Assembly (NCBI GenBank): GCA_002946415.1
Contig: NJPS01000039.1
Location: forward strand, 1 to 64,000
DNA length: 64,000 bases
Direction of reading: 5' to 3'
Origin: Rutstroemia sp. NJR-2017a BVV2
Taxonomy: Eukaryota; Ascomycota; Leotiomycetes; Helotiales; Rutstroemiaceae
The notes below the pieces were generated by a model that worked only from the letters and a program-made list of their open reading frames with translations, was not told the origin of the DNA and searched no databases. A program made the translations under genes and the position numbers. Positions 1 to 11,567 of the stretch are shown in pieces. How positions within the stretch are numbered: the stretch's first letter is position 1; each line of letters opens with the position of its first letter.

Positions 1-20
1 CCCCCCCCCCCCCCCCCCCC
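1..20. repeat. 20-nt poly(C) run at window edge
   Basis: The first 20 bases are all C. No other C run of this length occurs in the window. It could be a genuine homopolymer, or a contig end or gap-fill artefact. The fungal telomere unit CCCTAA is not present. Confidence 0.9.
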
Positions 21-148
21 TTCGTTGTTTACGAATACCCTCTCCTTTCTCATTCTTATTTTCGAGGCATGGACCAAAAAACCGTCAACGAAATCAAAAT
101 TGCAATTCAAAATAGCAAAACGAGAAGCGCGTCCGCCTCTAGTCCCAA

Positions 149-490
149 CTAACTTTCCGTACAAAGCGCAAGCAGTCCTGACATGATCTGAGTTACAAAA
201 TATATTGACCCCATACCACTCCCCGATGCTACCAGTATCTTATCAACCTCCTGGGGCTCAGTAATTTCAGATTTCGGCCCAGGGTTGAAGATAGTTGCGG
301 GAGAGCAGCAGCAGCAGCAACGAGTGTTTTCCCCAATCATATATCCTTCGTGACGAAGACCTTTATATTCTGTTGTTGTTCTACCGCCGAATAAGTAGAG
401 CGTGAGTGCGAGAAGGGCTGTGAAGACGAATGTTAAGAGTGTTGCGATAGCTAGGGGGACAGGCAGTGTTGGGTGTTTGGATATGCGCAT
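149..490 (-). CDS. Small putative membrane protein with a Cys5 run
   Basis: This is a single-exon ORF of 113 residues starting at an ATG. I do not recognise the family. Residues 12-34 form a strongly hydrophobic helix, consistent with one membrane segment or a signal anchor, and a second weakly hydrophobic stretch lies near the C-terminus. Residues 58-62 are five consecutive cysteines, encoded by a (TGC)n repeat seen as CAG/GCA at 304-319 on the plus strand. A palmitoylated membrane protein would fit, but that is inference. It lies 443 bases downstream of the stop of the LSH-like gene on the same strand. It may be a species-specific protein or a chance ORF; codon content alone does not settle this. 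Confidence 0.35.
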   Translation of the reverse strand: MRISKHPTLPVPLAIATLLTFVFTALLALTLYLFGGRTTTEYKGLRHEGYMIGENTRCCCCCSPATIFNPGPKSEITEPQEVDKILVASGSGMGSIYFVTQIMSGLLALCTES

Positions 491-933
491 TTTGGCTTTT
501 GAATTATGGGTGAAGAATGGGGGATTTGCGAAAGGAAGACATGGGGCATTATATGTTGTTTGTTTGCGGCATGCTAGGAACTACAAGATGTTGGAGATGT
601 AAGTCATAATGTTAGATTGAGACATGGATGGGGTCGTTTGCATTATCTGTGCTACTGTGTATCAAACACAGTTGTAAGTACTTTAACATACGAGTAACAT
701 CAGTTTCTATTTGCTTGCGCACTCGGTCTTCAAAGCTACAAGCTATCAAGCGGTATAGCTGTAAGATCATACTAAAATGCAGCTCATGATTCATCTCTAC
801 ATTAACCTGATCCTAAATATATGACTACGTGATATTTACAACCCACGTCGCAACAGCACTTGCCTAATCCAACAACACAAGACTCCCAAACGTACTATAT
901 ACACCGGTCCACGCCAACACAAAACGAACCACC
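491..933. other. Intergenic, 443 bases
   Basis: This stretch lies downstream of the LSH-like gene and upstream of the small membrane ORF on the minus strand. It presumably holds the 3' UTR of the former and any promoter of the latter. I see no further gene. Confidence 0.5.
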
Positions 934-3680
934 TCACCTCTCCATCCCGGTCATCAACCCCTGCGCCTTCGTCTCCACAATCTTAAACGCCTCTTTATTC
1001 CCCAATCCTTTCTCCGCTCTCACATACGCCGCATCACTCCTATCACACAACGTATCCAAATCCTCCTCACTTAAGATCTCATCACCTTCTCTACAAGTAT
1101 ACACCTGCCCATCCTTCAACAACAGCGCTCTCAACGCCTCCGCACTCATCCCTTCCTTCGTATCCATTTTCTGACCCATCGTTTTAAATCCCCCTTTCTT
1201 AATAACCAATTTTTCCAAACGTCGCTTGGCATCCGCACTCATGAGTAAATCTTCTTCCACCGTGCCTTTAGTCGCCAGACGGAAAACAACCACAGGTTTC
1301 GTCTGTCCGATTCTGTGCGCGCGGTCCTGAGCTTGGAGATCTTGCTGCGGGTTCCAATCGCTGTCGAAGAGGATAACTGTATCTGCAGTCGCAAGGTTTA
1401 TTCCTTGACCACCGGCACGGGTGGATAGGAGGAATAGTTTGAAGTCGGGGTTTTCGTTAAACTCTTTGATCTGTTGACGACGGAAGTCTTGAGCGACAGA
1501 GCCGTCAATCCGACATACGTTCCATTTCCGCAGTTCTCGAGCGTAGTCTTCGAGAATATCAAGCTGGGTCTTGAATTGTGAGAATATGAGAACTTTGTGG
1601 CCGCGAGCAAAGAGAGATGGGAGGAGACGGTCGAGAAGAAGCATTTTTCCGGATGATGTGACGAGGGTTTCATTGAGGGGAATACCAGAGTCGGCGGACC
1701 ATGGATTATAGAAATTCAGTGGAGAGTTGCAGACTAGTCGAAGTTGCATGATGGGGTTTCCTAATTTCTTGCTTGAGATCTCCTTGCGTGCCAGCTCGAG
1801 AATTTTCGCAGTCTCGTCTTCATGTCCGTTTGTATTTGAAAGTTCCGCTTCTTCTTTTTCAGCATACTCCTCGGCGAGCTTCTGTTCAAATTCATCATCG
1901 CTGAGCTCGTCTTCTCCGGAAGCATCGGCCTCTTCATACACTCTTCTCCGCCGTGAGTCTCGGCTGCGAATACTAACTGCCGGGGATGCAGTCCTGCTGG
2001 ACTTCGCAGATTTCATGGCTGGTGACGGGAGAGCTTCTTCAATGATCTTTCGCTTCCGACCAGATTTGCCTTTCTCAACCGGCAATGCAGGTGATGGAGC
2101 TGCTGCCTTTTCTTTTCGTGGTCGACCTGGCTTCTTTTTCTCAGATGATTTCGCCATCATTTTCTGAAAGGCGTTCATTGGAGTATGAGCTGGTGTCGCC
2201 GCGGCTTTGTGGGCTTTGCTTCTTATTGCAAGAGGCTTATCATCTTCACTGTCAGATTCCTCCTCTTTGGCTTCCGCTTTCACGACTGAAGTAGTGGACT
2301 TCTGGGCCTCTTTCTTAACGGGAGCAGATGCAGTCAATCTTTCAACCACCTTTTCTTCCAGGTATTTCCTTACATCAGCCTTTTTGTCACTGATCTTATT
2401 GTAAAGATCAACTTGTTCCTTCGTCATCGGCGCGTAAAGGACATATTCCCTCTTCTTCGGCAGCATGTGTTCAACGTCAGCCTTGACTCGCCGCAGAAGT
2501 AGAGGTTGCAAAATCAGATGCATCTTCTTGACCAGGTCTTGTTTCATTTGATCAGCAATGAAATCTTCTGTTCCTTCCTCATCTTGTAAATCACTAAAGT
2601 CGAACCAACTCTCAAACATCTCCCATTCTGTAAATATGGTAGGTAGCAAGAAGTTGAGTAAAGACCATAATTCCTTCAGGTTGTTTTGTAACGGCGTTCC
2701 GGTAATCAGGAGACGAGTGGCAGATGTGAAAGTTCGTAACGTGCGAAACAGCTTAGACTCAGAGTTCTTCATTCGGTGGCCCTCGTCCTGCGTAATATCA
2801 TCAGTGACTGGGAGAGAAAAATTCGACCATTAATCAAACTTACAATAATAATGAATTCCCAGTTGATTTTCGAAAGTTCAGCATGATCCCTCAGCACAAT
2901 CTCCGGGCTGGTGCACACAACAGGAAATTTCTCGTCTGGCCTATTTCCCTTGATATGCTTCATCATCCTCGTCCTACTAAGTTCCTTTCGTTGCGCAGGA
3001 GTACCATGATATAGCAAAACAGGCACACTTGGCGTCCACTTCTCAAACTCCTCGATCCAATTCGAAAGCGTACTCAGTGGCGCGATAATCAAATGCGGTC
3101 CGAGGTAATTCTCCTTCTCTCTCAGTAACGCAATCAACGAGATCGTCTGGATTGTCTTGCCCAATCCCATCTCATCCGCAAGAATCCCAGACATGCCTTG
3201 TATGCAAATTTCATACATCCACGTCAAACCCTCCAATTGATATTCCCGCATCTTCCCACCGACCATACATTTCGGTTGTTCCGCCATTGTCAAATCATGT
3301 TCACCCAATGCCTTTCCATCCATGCCGCTTCCTACTCTTCCCAGCACTCTCGTCTTTCCAACCAATACCTCCCCGAACGCCGCACTTTTGCTTAGCAGCT
3401 CGTCCAGCTGTCTGGCTTTAGCTTCCCGTTCCGCTTTCGATTCATTGTGTTCAGCCCTCTTTTTCGCAATTGCCTTTCTGCGTCGTTCTTCGGCTTTGGA
3501 ATTGGCTATCCGCGCTTTCTCTTCCTCTTCGAATATCTTCTTTTCTTCTTCGGTGGCGAGGTCGAGGTCAAATTCGGCGGCTTCTTCTTCGCCTTCAATT
3601 TCAGGTGGGGAGGAGGGTGCGCTCGTTTGAGGCTTGGATTCGGGGGTTTGCGATCGACTCATGCTGTCTTTTGAACTCAT
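934..3680 (-). CDS. irc5: SNF2-family ATPase, LSH/HELLS (yeast Irc5, Neurospora MUS-30) type
   Basis: Two exons, 3680-2844 and 2787-934, are joined by a 56-nt phase-0 intron and encode 896 residues. The product is a nucleosome-remodelling or DNA-translocating ATPase of the nucleus, linked in this family to genome stability and cohesin loading. The N-terminus is acidic and lysine-rich, probably coiled-coil. Lobe 1 carries Walker A (DEMGLGKT, near residue 170) and motif II as DEGHR (near 280), followed by the ITGTPLQNN motif. A long disordered basic and acidic insert with NLS-like patches separates the lobes. Lobe 2 has [11 protein letters not shown] and the [11 protein letters not shown] arginine-finger motif. 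DEGH rather than DEAH and the overall architecture favour LSH/Irc5 over ISWI or Snf2, although the subfamily is judged by eye. The intron falls exactly in front of the DEGH box. Two ACGCGT boxes lie upstream. Confidence 0.9.
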
Positions 3681-4666
3681 GGTATCTTACAGGTGGCAAA
3701 TTCTCAATTGGACGGGTTTGCGGTTTCCTCCTCGGTTGAAGGAAGATTTGATGTCGCGTAAAACGAAAATGACTGCTAACGCGTTTTTTTGTTTTTTTTT
3801 GGACTTCTAGAGTTTGGACGTTTCTTCTTCGTGTAGTGCTATCGAAATGTTCAGCCAAGTTCTTTCAAGGACTTGTCAATGCTCCCGCTGCATGTGAATA
3901 TGAAGCTAATTCTTAACGCACCGGATCTCAGATTCCCTGGGAACGCGGAGTACTTGTGTCCACTTTACTGGTAAGCGTCCTTCATAAGCAAGAATCCAAT
4001 TGAGTATCGGGAATCCACATTCGCAGAGGCAATTTAGCAAAACAGGGGAATCTAGAATTTGGTAGACGCGTTAATTGGTTTTCACACGCGACGCGACTCG
4101 GAATCAATGTCGTCACCAAGATTAGTCATCATCACGATCTCGGTACGAAGTCAGGGGGATCTCGCGAGGGATCTGCACATCTACGAGATCCATCAGATCT
4201 GGTAAAAGTCGAATGTTCATACGTTAGTACGGTCTGACGAGTCCCGTCTAATCACATATAACATCAGGGACACCAAATGTCAATAACAATCGATTTAACT
4301 AAACGAAAACCCATGTCCATGTATATTTGTATTCCCAAATGTTGAATATCCCTAACGACTCCTTACAATCGGATGTGTACTTTGCTGCAAACCATAGCAT
4401 CTTGTCATCATAAGTCCGGAGAGCCCATCCTACAGTAAAGTCATTTTCCAATCTTAATCCCCTCACTATAGCCTTGCTGTCAGATGCCATTTATTCCGTC
4501 GTAGGATAAAAATCCCGCTAGCGATATTGATGATGTAGTGCTCTGGTGTGTAAACAAAATCTGGCTGATAAATACTGTAGAATAGCGAGTTTCATAATTA
4601 TGAAAAGGCTTCCAAAAACTGTGAGTAATAGATATCTGACCGGCTAGATGTGAGATGTAGAAGGAA
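3681..4666. promoter_or_regulatory. Upstream region of LSH-like gene with two ACGCGT boxes
   Basis: This interval of about 1 kb lies between the Myb-like gene's stop and the LSH-like start, both on the minus strand. The palindrome ACGCGT, the MluI cell-cycle box bound by MBF in fungi, occurs at 3779-3784 (about 100 bases before the ATG) and again at 4066-4071. A run of T at 3785-3791 and 3793-3801 adjoins the first box. An ORF of 63 codons at 4299-4490 (-) lacks support and is not called. Confidence 0.5.
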
Positions 4667-6411
4667 TCAGAGAGCAGCATAGCGCTTCGCACAGGACTCT
4701 GCATCATAGACCTGTCGGCCACCGCGCAATTCCCGATTAAGAGTGTCGGCAACGCGTGTCCACTTCTCTGTATCGACGTGTTTAACGGTCTCAACCAAGG
4801 CTTCATCATCCTCAGGATTCCAAACAACCTTCGTGGTGCGTTTACCGTGGCCGCTACGATACTTCTTCCGCTCACTCAATGGAACGAAGTGTAATCCCTG
4901 GGCCGCGAACATAATGGGAGCAGTACGGTTATAACGCCCATTGACCCCGCATATGGTGAGCTTCGGGTCTTTGCCAGCCTTGACCCGCTTCTCATTGAGC
5001 ACGTCGACGATCTCTTGAAAAGTCAAATCCATATTCTCCTTCATATTGACGATGGCGATATTTTCTGGATCATTTGCGCCATAACTGCGCTTGCAGACCT
5101 TGTCTCCCTTAGGCGGGCGAGTAATACCTCTCTTCAAGAGGGAAGCATCTGACACAGTTTCCTGGTCCGTCATGACAGGTTGCTGGTTAACCCCCCACGG
5201 CATTTTAGCCCCCGAGTATCTAGAAGGCGCGAGGTTGGTGTTCGGCGTACTGAATTCGAACCCGAGCTTTCCATGGTTGCTTCTACGGCGAGCAACGGCA
5301 GGGTGATCTTGGATCGAGTCAGTGGGAGACCCTTGGCGGGCGATGCGTCGAGCTCCAGTGGCGCGATGACCAGAACGAGACTTCTCGATGCGATTAGGAA
5401 GACGAGTACTAATTTCAGGAATGAACATAGACTCGTCGTCGTCTTCTCCATCGGCATCTTGGTCTCCGTCGTCCTCGTATTCAGGAATTGTCTCCACCAT
5501 AGGCGCCCGCCCACCCTGATGTGCCTGCATGTTGTCGTACTCGCTTCCGTGGTCCATACCATCCTGCTCGTCGATATAATCAAAAGGCATGAATTTAGTA
5601 TTCCCGAAGTTGTCGGTGTGGAATCCGTCTTCATGATTTCTGCCTCTCTCCTTGACGATACGACCCTGAACACGGACTTGGAGATCTGATTGAGACTCAG
5701 GACTGTGGCCAATGTTTTGCGGCACAAATGACACGCCGCGTCGATCGTAACTTTTTCTGCCATGGAAAGCGGGTCGGCCACCGAGAGGGGCTGGCTTACA
5801 GTGGACATTGCGTGTGGGGGGGAGGGTATTGTCGAGACCGGAGAGCTCTCCTTGGTCGTCGCTCCGCGATGTGCCACTTCGGTCAAGATTTTGGTAGGCT
5901 ATATCTCGTTAGCTGTCATCCAAATTTTCCAGTCATCTAAGGAGGAAAATAGCAGAGAAGATAAACATTCTTATAATGCAAACTACTTGTAATACAGAAG
6001 ACGAGAAAACGATAAAAAATCTGGGTGTTTGGCAATGATTGATAAAAATACCAGCGAGAGGCTGCCGGTAACATTCATCCATAACCGCACGTCCAGACAT
6101 GAAGGAAATAGAACAACATTGTGGAAGGGGTAAATCATACCGTTTTTATAATATCCTTTCGGATCATACAAGCCATCGGGGTGCGCTTCCGGGCTATCCA
6201 CATGAGCGTTATCAGCAGCTTCCTCGGACGGGGAGCGACTGGAGGATGATCCGATAGATTGCGTGTCGAAGGTCGAGTGAGTGTTGTCGGAGACTGGATC
6301 GACCGTTTCCTGCCCAGCCATGTTGCCAGCCAGGTCCTTGAAATCAAGACTTGTTGGAGTTTGAAGCGTCGTCATACTATCCAAGTCTTTAGGGCAAACG
6401 GTGGTTGTCAT
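4667..6411 (-). CDS. Myb/SANT-like DNA-binding protein
   Basis: Two exons, 6411-6141 and 5898-4667, are joined by a 242-nt phase-1 intron (donor GTATGA, acceptor ATATAG) and give 500 residues. The N-terminal 350 residues are polar and disordered, with an acidic patch. The C-terminal part has a helical region starting CKRSYGANDPEN, a basic stretch (ERKKYRSGHGKRTTK) and then a Trp-containing SANT/Myb-like repeat, WNPEDDEALVETVKHVD, ending with CAKRYAAL. This supports a nuclear DNA- or chromatin-binding role with an unknown target. The reading frame continues naturally upstream of the only internal GTG (5734), so the start at 6411 plus splicing is preferred. The intron is long for this window. 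Confidence 0.7.
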
Positions 6412-7914
6412 TTTGGACTTTTGCGGGAGTTTTTGTCGGCGTTGCGTTTTGGCGTTGTCAAGTAAACTATGGTATCGTCGAAGGTTGTGAGAGTATGAGA
6501 AGAAACTTGGGGAGTTGTTATGGTTGTTGTTGTCGTTGTTTGGTTATTGATTATAAGGTGTTTCCGTGACACCTTGTAGCTACGTAGGAGCCTACGGTGG
6601 ATTCAATCATGCATTCACTTGAACTTGTAGATAATCATTGCATGAGGGCATGGAGTCAATGATCGATAAAGAAACGGAACCCCGCAGTGTATTCACTACA
6701 CCAAAAGGTATTCTGTGCTTGGGCCGCAAAGGAAGTTGAGAGAACTATACTCGCAGGTTGAGTCACTTGCCCCGCCATCGAAACCTTTTCGTGCGGTGTG
6801 CAATAAGTTCGGATTGTCCCGGTGGGCTGCTCAGTGCGCTGGTAATGTCTCTTATACAGGAGGGGACCTTAAGTGAAATGGTTTGATGATAGATACCAGA
6901 AATTTTTTGACGGGTATCTTGGAATGAAATGCTGTAGCGCTTTTGGCTGGTTAAACGAGAAACAAAGAGATGAGAAACATGTGCGGAGCATACCTATGTA
7001 GTTCGTCTGCCGTATCTTGTACCTGAACCACTTCTATCACACTGCACTGAGGTGAACACAGTTCCTGGAAAGTTTCCTTTTCCGTTCAGAAATTTGATTT
7101 AGCGCAATTTGCCGAAGCTGCAAAGTCCGCAGGTGTACTCTAGTATAGGAAATCGGAGACGATCTCGGGAACTGGCCCTGTGAGTCGGCAATATTGGACT
7201 AACCAAAGTGATGAGACGACACACTCGTGGCTCAACGACAATGGTTATTCTTTGGTCCTGTAAACCTAGCGGATTTGTGTATACGGCAAGAAGGAAGAAT
7301 GAGAAGCACCGATTATCTGGCAAGGACTGTGATTCGGTCACCGAGAAGAGGAATGAAAACCAGTCCCCGCCATGCCCCATTATCTATGCTTTACATGTGA
7401 TATGAAGACAAAGGTCATTCACTACACGGACTGCCGTGACGAGCACATACTGATGCCATTTTTAATCGGGGATATGGATCAAATGGAGAGATCATTGTAA
7501 TTTTTAACATAACGTAAGAATTTTTGAGATCGTATCCGTAGCAAGTGGGAATTCATACGGGGGTGTTTCTTGCTTGATGCCTGAAAGGTCACAGTAAATC
7601 CCCGCAGAAAATTCTGGGGCGATATTTTCGTGCCAAAATATTTTGATGTCCGGATGATGCAGGTCGCAGCTTCGACTCAAGGTTACTGGCTTCTCGTAGC
7701 CACAAGGATGAAGGACCATGCCGAAAATCTTCAAGTCCTGCCTGGCATCCATATCGATAAAGCAGTCTGCAGAATCGTCAAATAGCTCGATGATCATGCC
7801 GGAGATCCCCCTTCTGCACCCCTCCTGTGTTTCTACCTATTCCAGTACAATAGCTCGCTGTTCGGTCCCACCCCAAACTAGGCATAAAAATGCAGCTACT
7901 CATCCGTAAATTGA
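6412..7914. other. Intergenic, about 1.5 kb
   Basis: This stretch lies between the Myb-like gene and the TatD-like gene, both on the minus strand. It should hold the Myb-like promoter and the TatD 3' UTR. Minus-strand ORFs at 7099-7380 (93 codons) and 7504-7797 (97 codons, acidic start MIIELFDDSADCF) are open but show no recognisable domain or splice partner. The second could be a small orphan gene or a degenerate exon. Confidence 0.5.
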
Positions 7915-9054
7915 TTAGGAGAATACGAAGCGGCGCCAATTCTTAGCTAGCTGAGTAACGCCATCCTCAAGCGACCATTCTTTCAGTTCACAAATCTTCC
8001 TACACATTTCCTCAAGTCTCCTATCCATTTCTTCCCCAGCGATATGTAAATCACTTTCAACAAGTATGCGATCTTCTGGCAGCGCTTTTATCACATCCAT
8101 CGCTTTAGCACTAGCCGCCGTGGACATATTGATCGCTGATGAGAAGGAAAAAAAGATTTCGGCTGGAATGGCCGGGTTAAGATATTGCTTGAGAGCATCC
8201 GGCGGGCCGGAATACGAATGCAAACATATGCGAGGCGGAAAGGGTTTCGGCCCAGAGTCCTTCGAGTCTTCCTTGTCTTCTCCATCTGGCCCAGGTGGAA
8301 TCTTGGCGATTCTTTTCTGCTCTTTCTTGCTCATGAGGTGCCGCTCATGACCTTTCCAAGATTCCTGAAGAGTATCAAAAACAACACCGTGAGCTTGCAC
8401 ACCATGGACAGACACAGCACGTCCCATTTCTCCAGCAAGCTTCAGCTGAGCCATGAGAATCGCTTTTTGATGGCTCATTTGAACGCGATATGGTGTGAGT
8501 TGACGACCTTCCCTTCCCCCTGGCGTAAGGCCCTCGTCCCGGGATTCTTCGACGTCTGCAGTCCATTCCCGGGGTAGACGAAATCCTTTGTCCAAGCCTA
8601 TCTCGCCCACTAAAGCCAGAGGATGTTTCTCCAGTAGAGATTTTGTCTCGGACAGGAACTGTCTCAAGGATCGAGGTTGCTGTAATGATTTGAGAAAATC
8701 CATATCATCATCGGGCTTAGGCGTTAAGACCTTCTGGTAATGGTTGATCTTGAACTCTTCGGTCGTTTCGAGCTTGTCACCCGATTCTGCGGTATCGTCA
8801 AACATTTGGTACGAAAACCAAGGATGCCAACCAAAACATGGAATTATCCCTTTCGTTGAATCGTCGTCTGTCGCAGGCACGCTCTTGAGCCCGTGAGATT
8901 CAGCGACTTGCGCCACGAGCTCTTGATCTTGAGCTCTGGTGGCCATGACAGTCAGAACTCGGGCTTTCATTCGCGGTATGGATTCAACGGACTCCATAGT
9001 ATCAGTTGGATGACAGTGTGCGTCGAAGACGCCAAGATGCCACGGGAAGCTCAT
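7915..9054 (-). CDS. TatD-family metal-dependent hydrolase (S. pombe Scn1-like)
   Basis: A single exon encodes 379 residues from the ATG of [16 protein letters not shown]. The frame is open 16 codons further up (to 9102), but that leader ([11 protein letters not shown]) seems less likely because the TatD fold begins at [10 protein letters not shown]. Signature elements in order are the HxH metal ligands (DAHCHP), GEIGLD with the bridging Glu, SVHGVQ, LHSYSG and ESDLHI. Together they give a TIM-barrel metal-dependent hydrolase, expected to act as a DNase or related phosphoesterase. The S. pombe homologue Scn1 interacts genetically with Cut9 of the anaphase-promoting complex. The enzyme class is firm; the substrate in this fungus is not known. 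The gene is divergent from the membrane protein at 9.6 kb. Confidence 0.85.
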   Translation of the reverse strand: MSFPWHLGVFDAHCHPTDTMESVESIPRMKARVLTVMATRAQDQELVAQVAESHGLKSVPATDDDSTKGIIPCFGWHPWFSYQMFDDTAESGDKLETTEEFKINHYQKVLTPKPDDDMDFLKSLQQPRSLRQFLSETKSLLEKHPLALVGEIGLDKGFRLPREWTADVEESRDEGLTPGGREGRQLTPYRVQMSHQKAILMAQLKLAGEMGRAVSVHGVQAHGVVFDTLQESWKGHERHLMSKKEQKRIAKIPPGPDGEDKEDSKDSGPKPFPPRICLHSYSGPPDALKQYLNPAIPAEIFFSFSSAINMSTAASAKAMDVIKALPEDRILVESDLHIAGEEMDRRLEEMCRKICELKEWSLEDGVTQLAKNWRRFVFS

Positions 9055-9571
9055 CTTCACCAGGTCCGAGGTTTTGATGCAGATGCAAATTTTTTTCTTC
9101 AAACTTCAGTAATCTTTGCCTGGACAACGAGTCAATAGTTTCTACCATGGAACTCTCAGCCAGCTTAGTAGGATCACGCCAAAGAAGTCACAAAAAGATA
9201 ATTTTGTATGTTTGCGAAATGAGATGACTTCACAGCTCCAAAAGTCCTCATGATAACTAATCCTGACCACACGCAGATGCTAGAGGCCACCATAAGGTCC
9301 GAGCGCCTTTGCTGCTCTCAGATAACGGCGGTTCCCCCACAATCACATGTAACTAGAAAATGCACGACATTCCAAGATCTCCCTTAGCCTTTAAAGTCTG
9401 GAACAAAGCCCCTCTCCACTTTGCAGCGCAACCATCTTTCTCTTCCGGCTCCCTTCCTAAGCTTCTTTCAATAATGCGAAGATAGTATCTTTACTTTCCA
9501 ACTACGAAGTACAACATCAATTCTCCTACTGCGTGATGTTCTAAGTTCACTTCACCCAATTGATAGCAGAA
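9055..9571. promoter_or_regulatory. Divergent promoter region, TatD-like / membrane protein
   Basis: These 517 bases lie between divergent starts and presumably hold both promoters. I see no distinct conserved box. Confidence 0.4.
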
Positions 9572-10306
9572 ATGGCACTTATCAGCCCATTCTACGCCAT
9601 TATCTTGCCCTTCCTCTGCGTATTTACTTTTCCCCTCGCAATATTCGCTTCCATCACCACCACTTTCGCTTTCGGCCTCCTCTTATTTCGAGTCACCGTC
9701 GTATACGTTGAACTCGCGCTTGCTGTCATCCCGTACTATCTCTTGGGACCCAAGGCGAGTCATAAGATCAGTTCTCGATGCAGGCCCGCTCCCGTTTCCT
9801 CAACTATTCCCGTCGCCCGTCGCAGGAAGCGTCCAGGCAGCGCGAGCAGCAACCATTCCGCTACCGGATCAGTTACACCAGTTCCTAGACTCCGAGGCTC
9901 GGAATCTGCGCTTGGGCTTAGTCAAAGTATTGGGCCGGCGAGAGACTATGAGGGTGTGGGAGGATGGCGTATGGATAATAGCGGGTCGGATGATGATGCG
10001 CTTTGGACGAACATGAACTCGAGGTTGGAATTGCCTGCGAATCATGGGAGAAGACACCATCAGAGGTCTCTGACATCGGGTAGTCTACCCTCGCCGGAAG
10101 ATCTTAGGATAGTCAGAGGTCGTAGCGTGGAGGTCCTCATGAATACCTCGAAAGCAAGAACGCCGCCCACGTTCGTATCCGGATTCGGCGGAGACGGTTA
10201 TTTCCAGCAACTGACGCCTAGTCCGAAGCGAAAGAAGTCATCTTCTGGATCGGCATCGTCTACAAGCTCAAAGGCTAGCTCTGTTGTAAATATCAAGCAG
10301 AGGTAG
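9572..10306 (+). CDS. Fungal membrane protein with disordered Ser-rich tail
   Basis: A single exon encodes 244 residues starting at the ATG of MALISPFYAI (a TTG four codons upstream is not a credible start). Residues 2-58 are almost wholly hydrophobic and can form two membrane helices, ending at YYLLGPK. The remaining 185 residues are hydrophilic, rich in Ser, Arg and Gly, with many SxxSP-like sites and a lysine-rich patch (SPKRKKSSSGS) near the end. The layout is a membrane anchor with a cytosolic regulatory tail. I do not recognise a named family. It is convergent with SPC24, 285 bases apart. Confidence 0.7.
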   Translation: MALISPFYAIILPFLCVFTFPLAIFASITTTFAFGLLLFRVTVVYVELALAVIPYYLLGPKASHKISSRCRPAPVSSTIPVARRRKRPGSASSNHSATGSVTPVPRLRGSESALGLSQSIGPARDYEGVGGWRMDNSGSDDDALWTNMNSRLELPANHGRRHHQRSLTSGSLPSPEDLRIVRGRSVEVLMNTSKARTPPTFVSGFGGDGYFQQLTPSPKRKKSSSGSASSTSSKASSVVNIKQR

Positions 10307-10591
10307 AAGGTGGTTTATGATATAATGACGGAAAATTGGGTGGTCTTGGGGCGTTTGCTGGTCTAGGAAAGGTTTGGGACATTGGAGAAAAGTTGTTTGG
10401 CCTACATTATGCTTGTATGAAAATCGTTCTATGCTCATCATCCAATGTAAAAGATTGTTTTCCCACGTTCCCTGCCTGCCAATCGTGGTATCAAAATGGA
10501 AGTCAACCAAAAAAAGCATTACCAAGAGCGCCAGCCAACGCCATTATAACCCAATTCATACACTCGTAAATCGACCACCCAGACCGATAGC

Positions 10592-11239
10592 TTACAAAGT
10601 CTGCCAAAAGTAATTCGAGTAGAAAAACTTCGAGAACTTGTTGTCCATATTCACAACATGCACATCACCCTTCTTTCCATTCCGAATAATAGCCTTGGTG
10701 TATTCCCCACTCTCCCTCTCCCTCTCAATATCGATCCCCAGACTTCTGTAAACCTTCAGTTTGAGACTGATCTCATCATCGACTTGTCCTCTCTTCGCAT
10801 TCTCTCCACCCTCCATGCCCTGCGCTTCCAATTCCTGCAATCGAGCCTGCTGGTCCGCTAATTGTGACGAAAGACGCTCGCATTCGATTTCTAAATCGCT
10901 GGCAGATTTGGCGATGCGAAATTTTTGTGTGTCGAGCGTGGCTATTTCGGATGCGTGCGCAGTTGCGGAGTGCGCTGAGATTGTTTCGAGATGGTTGTTG
11001 TTTAGGGTGTTGAGGGATCGTGATAATTCTATGGGCCGTTAGTATGTCGGTATTTCAGACAGATTGATCATCCCCTCACTTTTTAAGGCACTTTCGGCCT
11101 CTCGTATTCTTAGATCTCGGGCTTGTTGCAGTGTGGAGAGTGATTCGTTGATGCGCCCAACGGCGAGCTTATCAGGGGCAATGTTGAAATTGCCGATTGT
11201 ATGGCGAATGAGAGTTGCGGGGTCTTCGTCGAGAAGCAT
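10592..11239 (-). CDS. SPC24: Kinetochore protein Spc24 (Ndc80 complex)
   Basis: Two exons, 11239-11080 and 11028-10592, are joined by a 51-nt phase-1 intron (donor GTGAGG, branch CTAAC, acceptor CATAG) and encode 198 residues. Spc24 pairs with Spc25 and anchors the Ndc80 complex to the inner kinetochore. The start [19 protein letters not shown] and the long heptad-rich coiled coil (about residues 25-125) are typical. The globular C-terminal domain begins at [14 protein letters not shown] and ends [14 protein letters not shown]. The length is close to that of other fungal Spc24 proteins. It is divergent from FIS1 with 328 bases between start codons. Assignment is from family sequence memory and gene size, and I hold it with good confidence. 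Confidence 0.85.
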
Positions 11240-11567
11240 TTTGATGTTTGTATGTAGACTGAATACGGTTTTGGTAGTTCTGATGGTATGTGCGAATGCG
11301 AATCTTAGCAGCGAAGCAATTGAATTGTGGTGTTGATGATCTTCAGAATAATAATTCGAAACGGGCCCGCAAAGTAAACAACACTAAGCGGGCAACGGGG
11401 CAACTAAAAAAAGGTCAAGCTCCCGCGCCACATGACGCCACAGCTAGTATTCCAAGGTAAACCTTCAATAAACCTCCTCCAAGCCGACGACGAGATTCAG
11501 ATCGCAACTTCCCTACAGTTTCTTTTTTCACCCTACATATAATACTATTTATTTTCAAAAATTGAAG
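11240..11567. promoter_or_regulatory. Shared divergent promoter, SPC24 / FIS1
   Basis: These 328 bases separate the two start codons. They contain G/C-rich short direct repeats of GCGGGCAACGGGGCAAC around 11390-11404 and a CT-rich, A-poor leader before FIS1. Confidence 0.45.

Noticed and set aside
1727..3739. Several Ser/Phe-rich plus-strand ORFs
   Set aside because: They are antisense shadows of the LSH-like coding sequence, produced by its Lys/Glu-rich codons.
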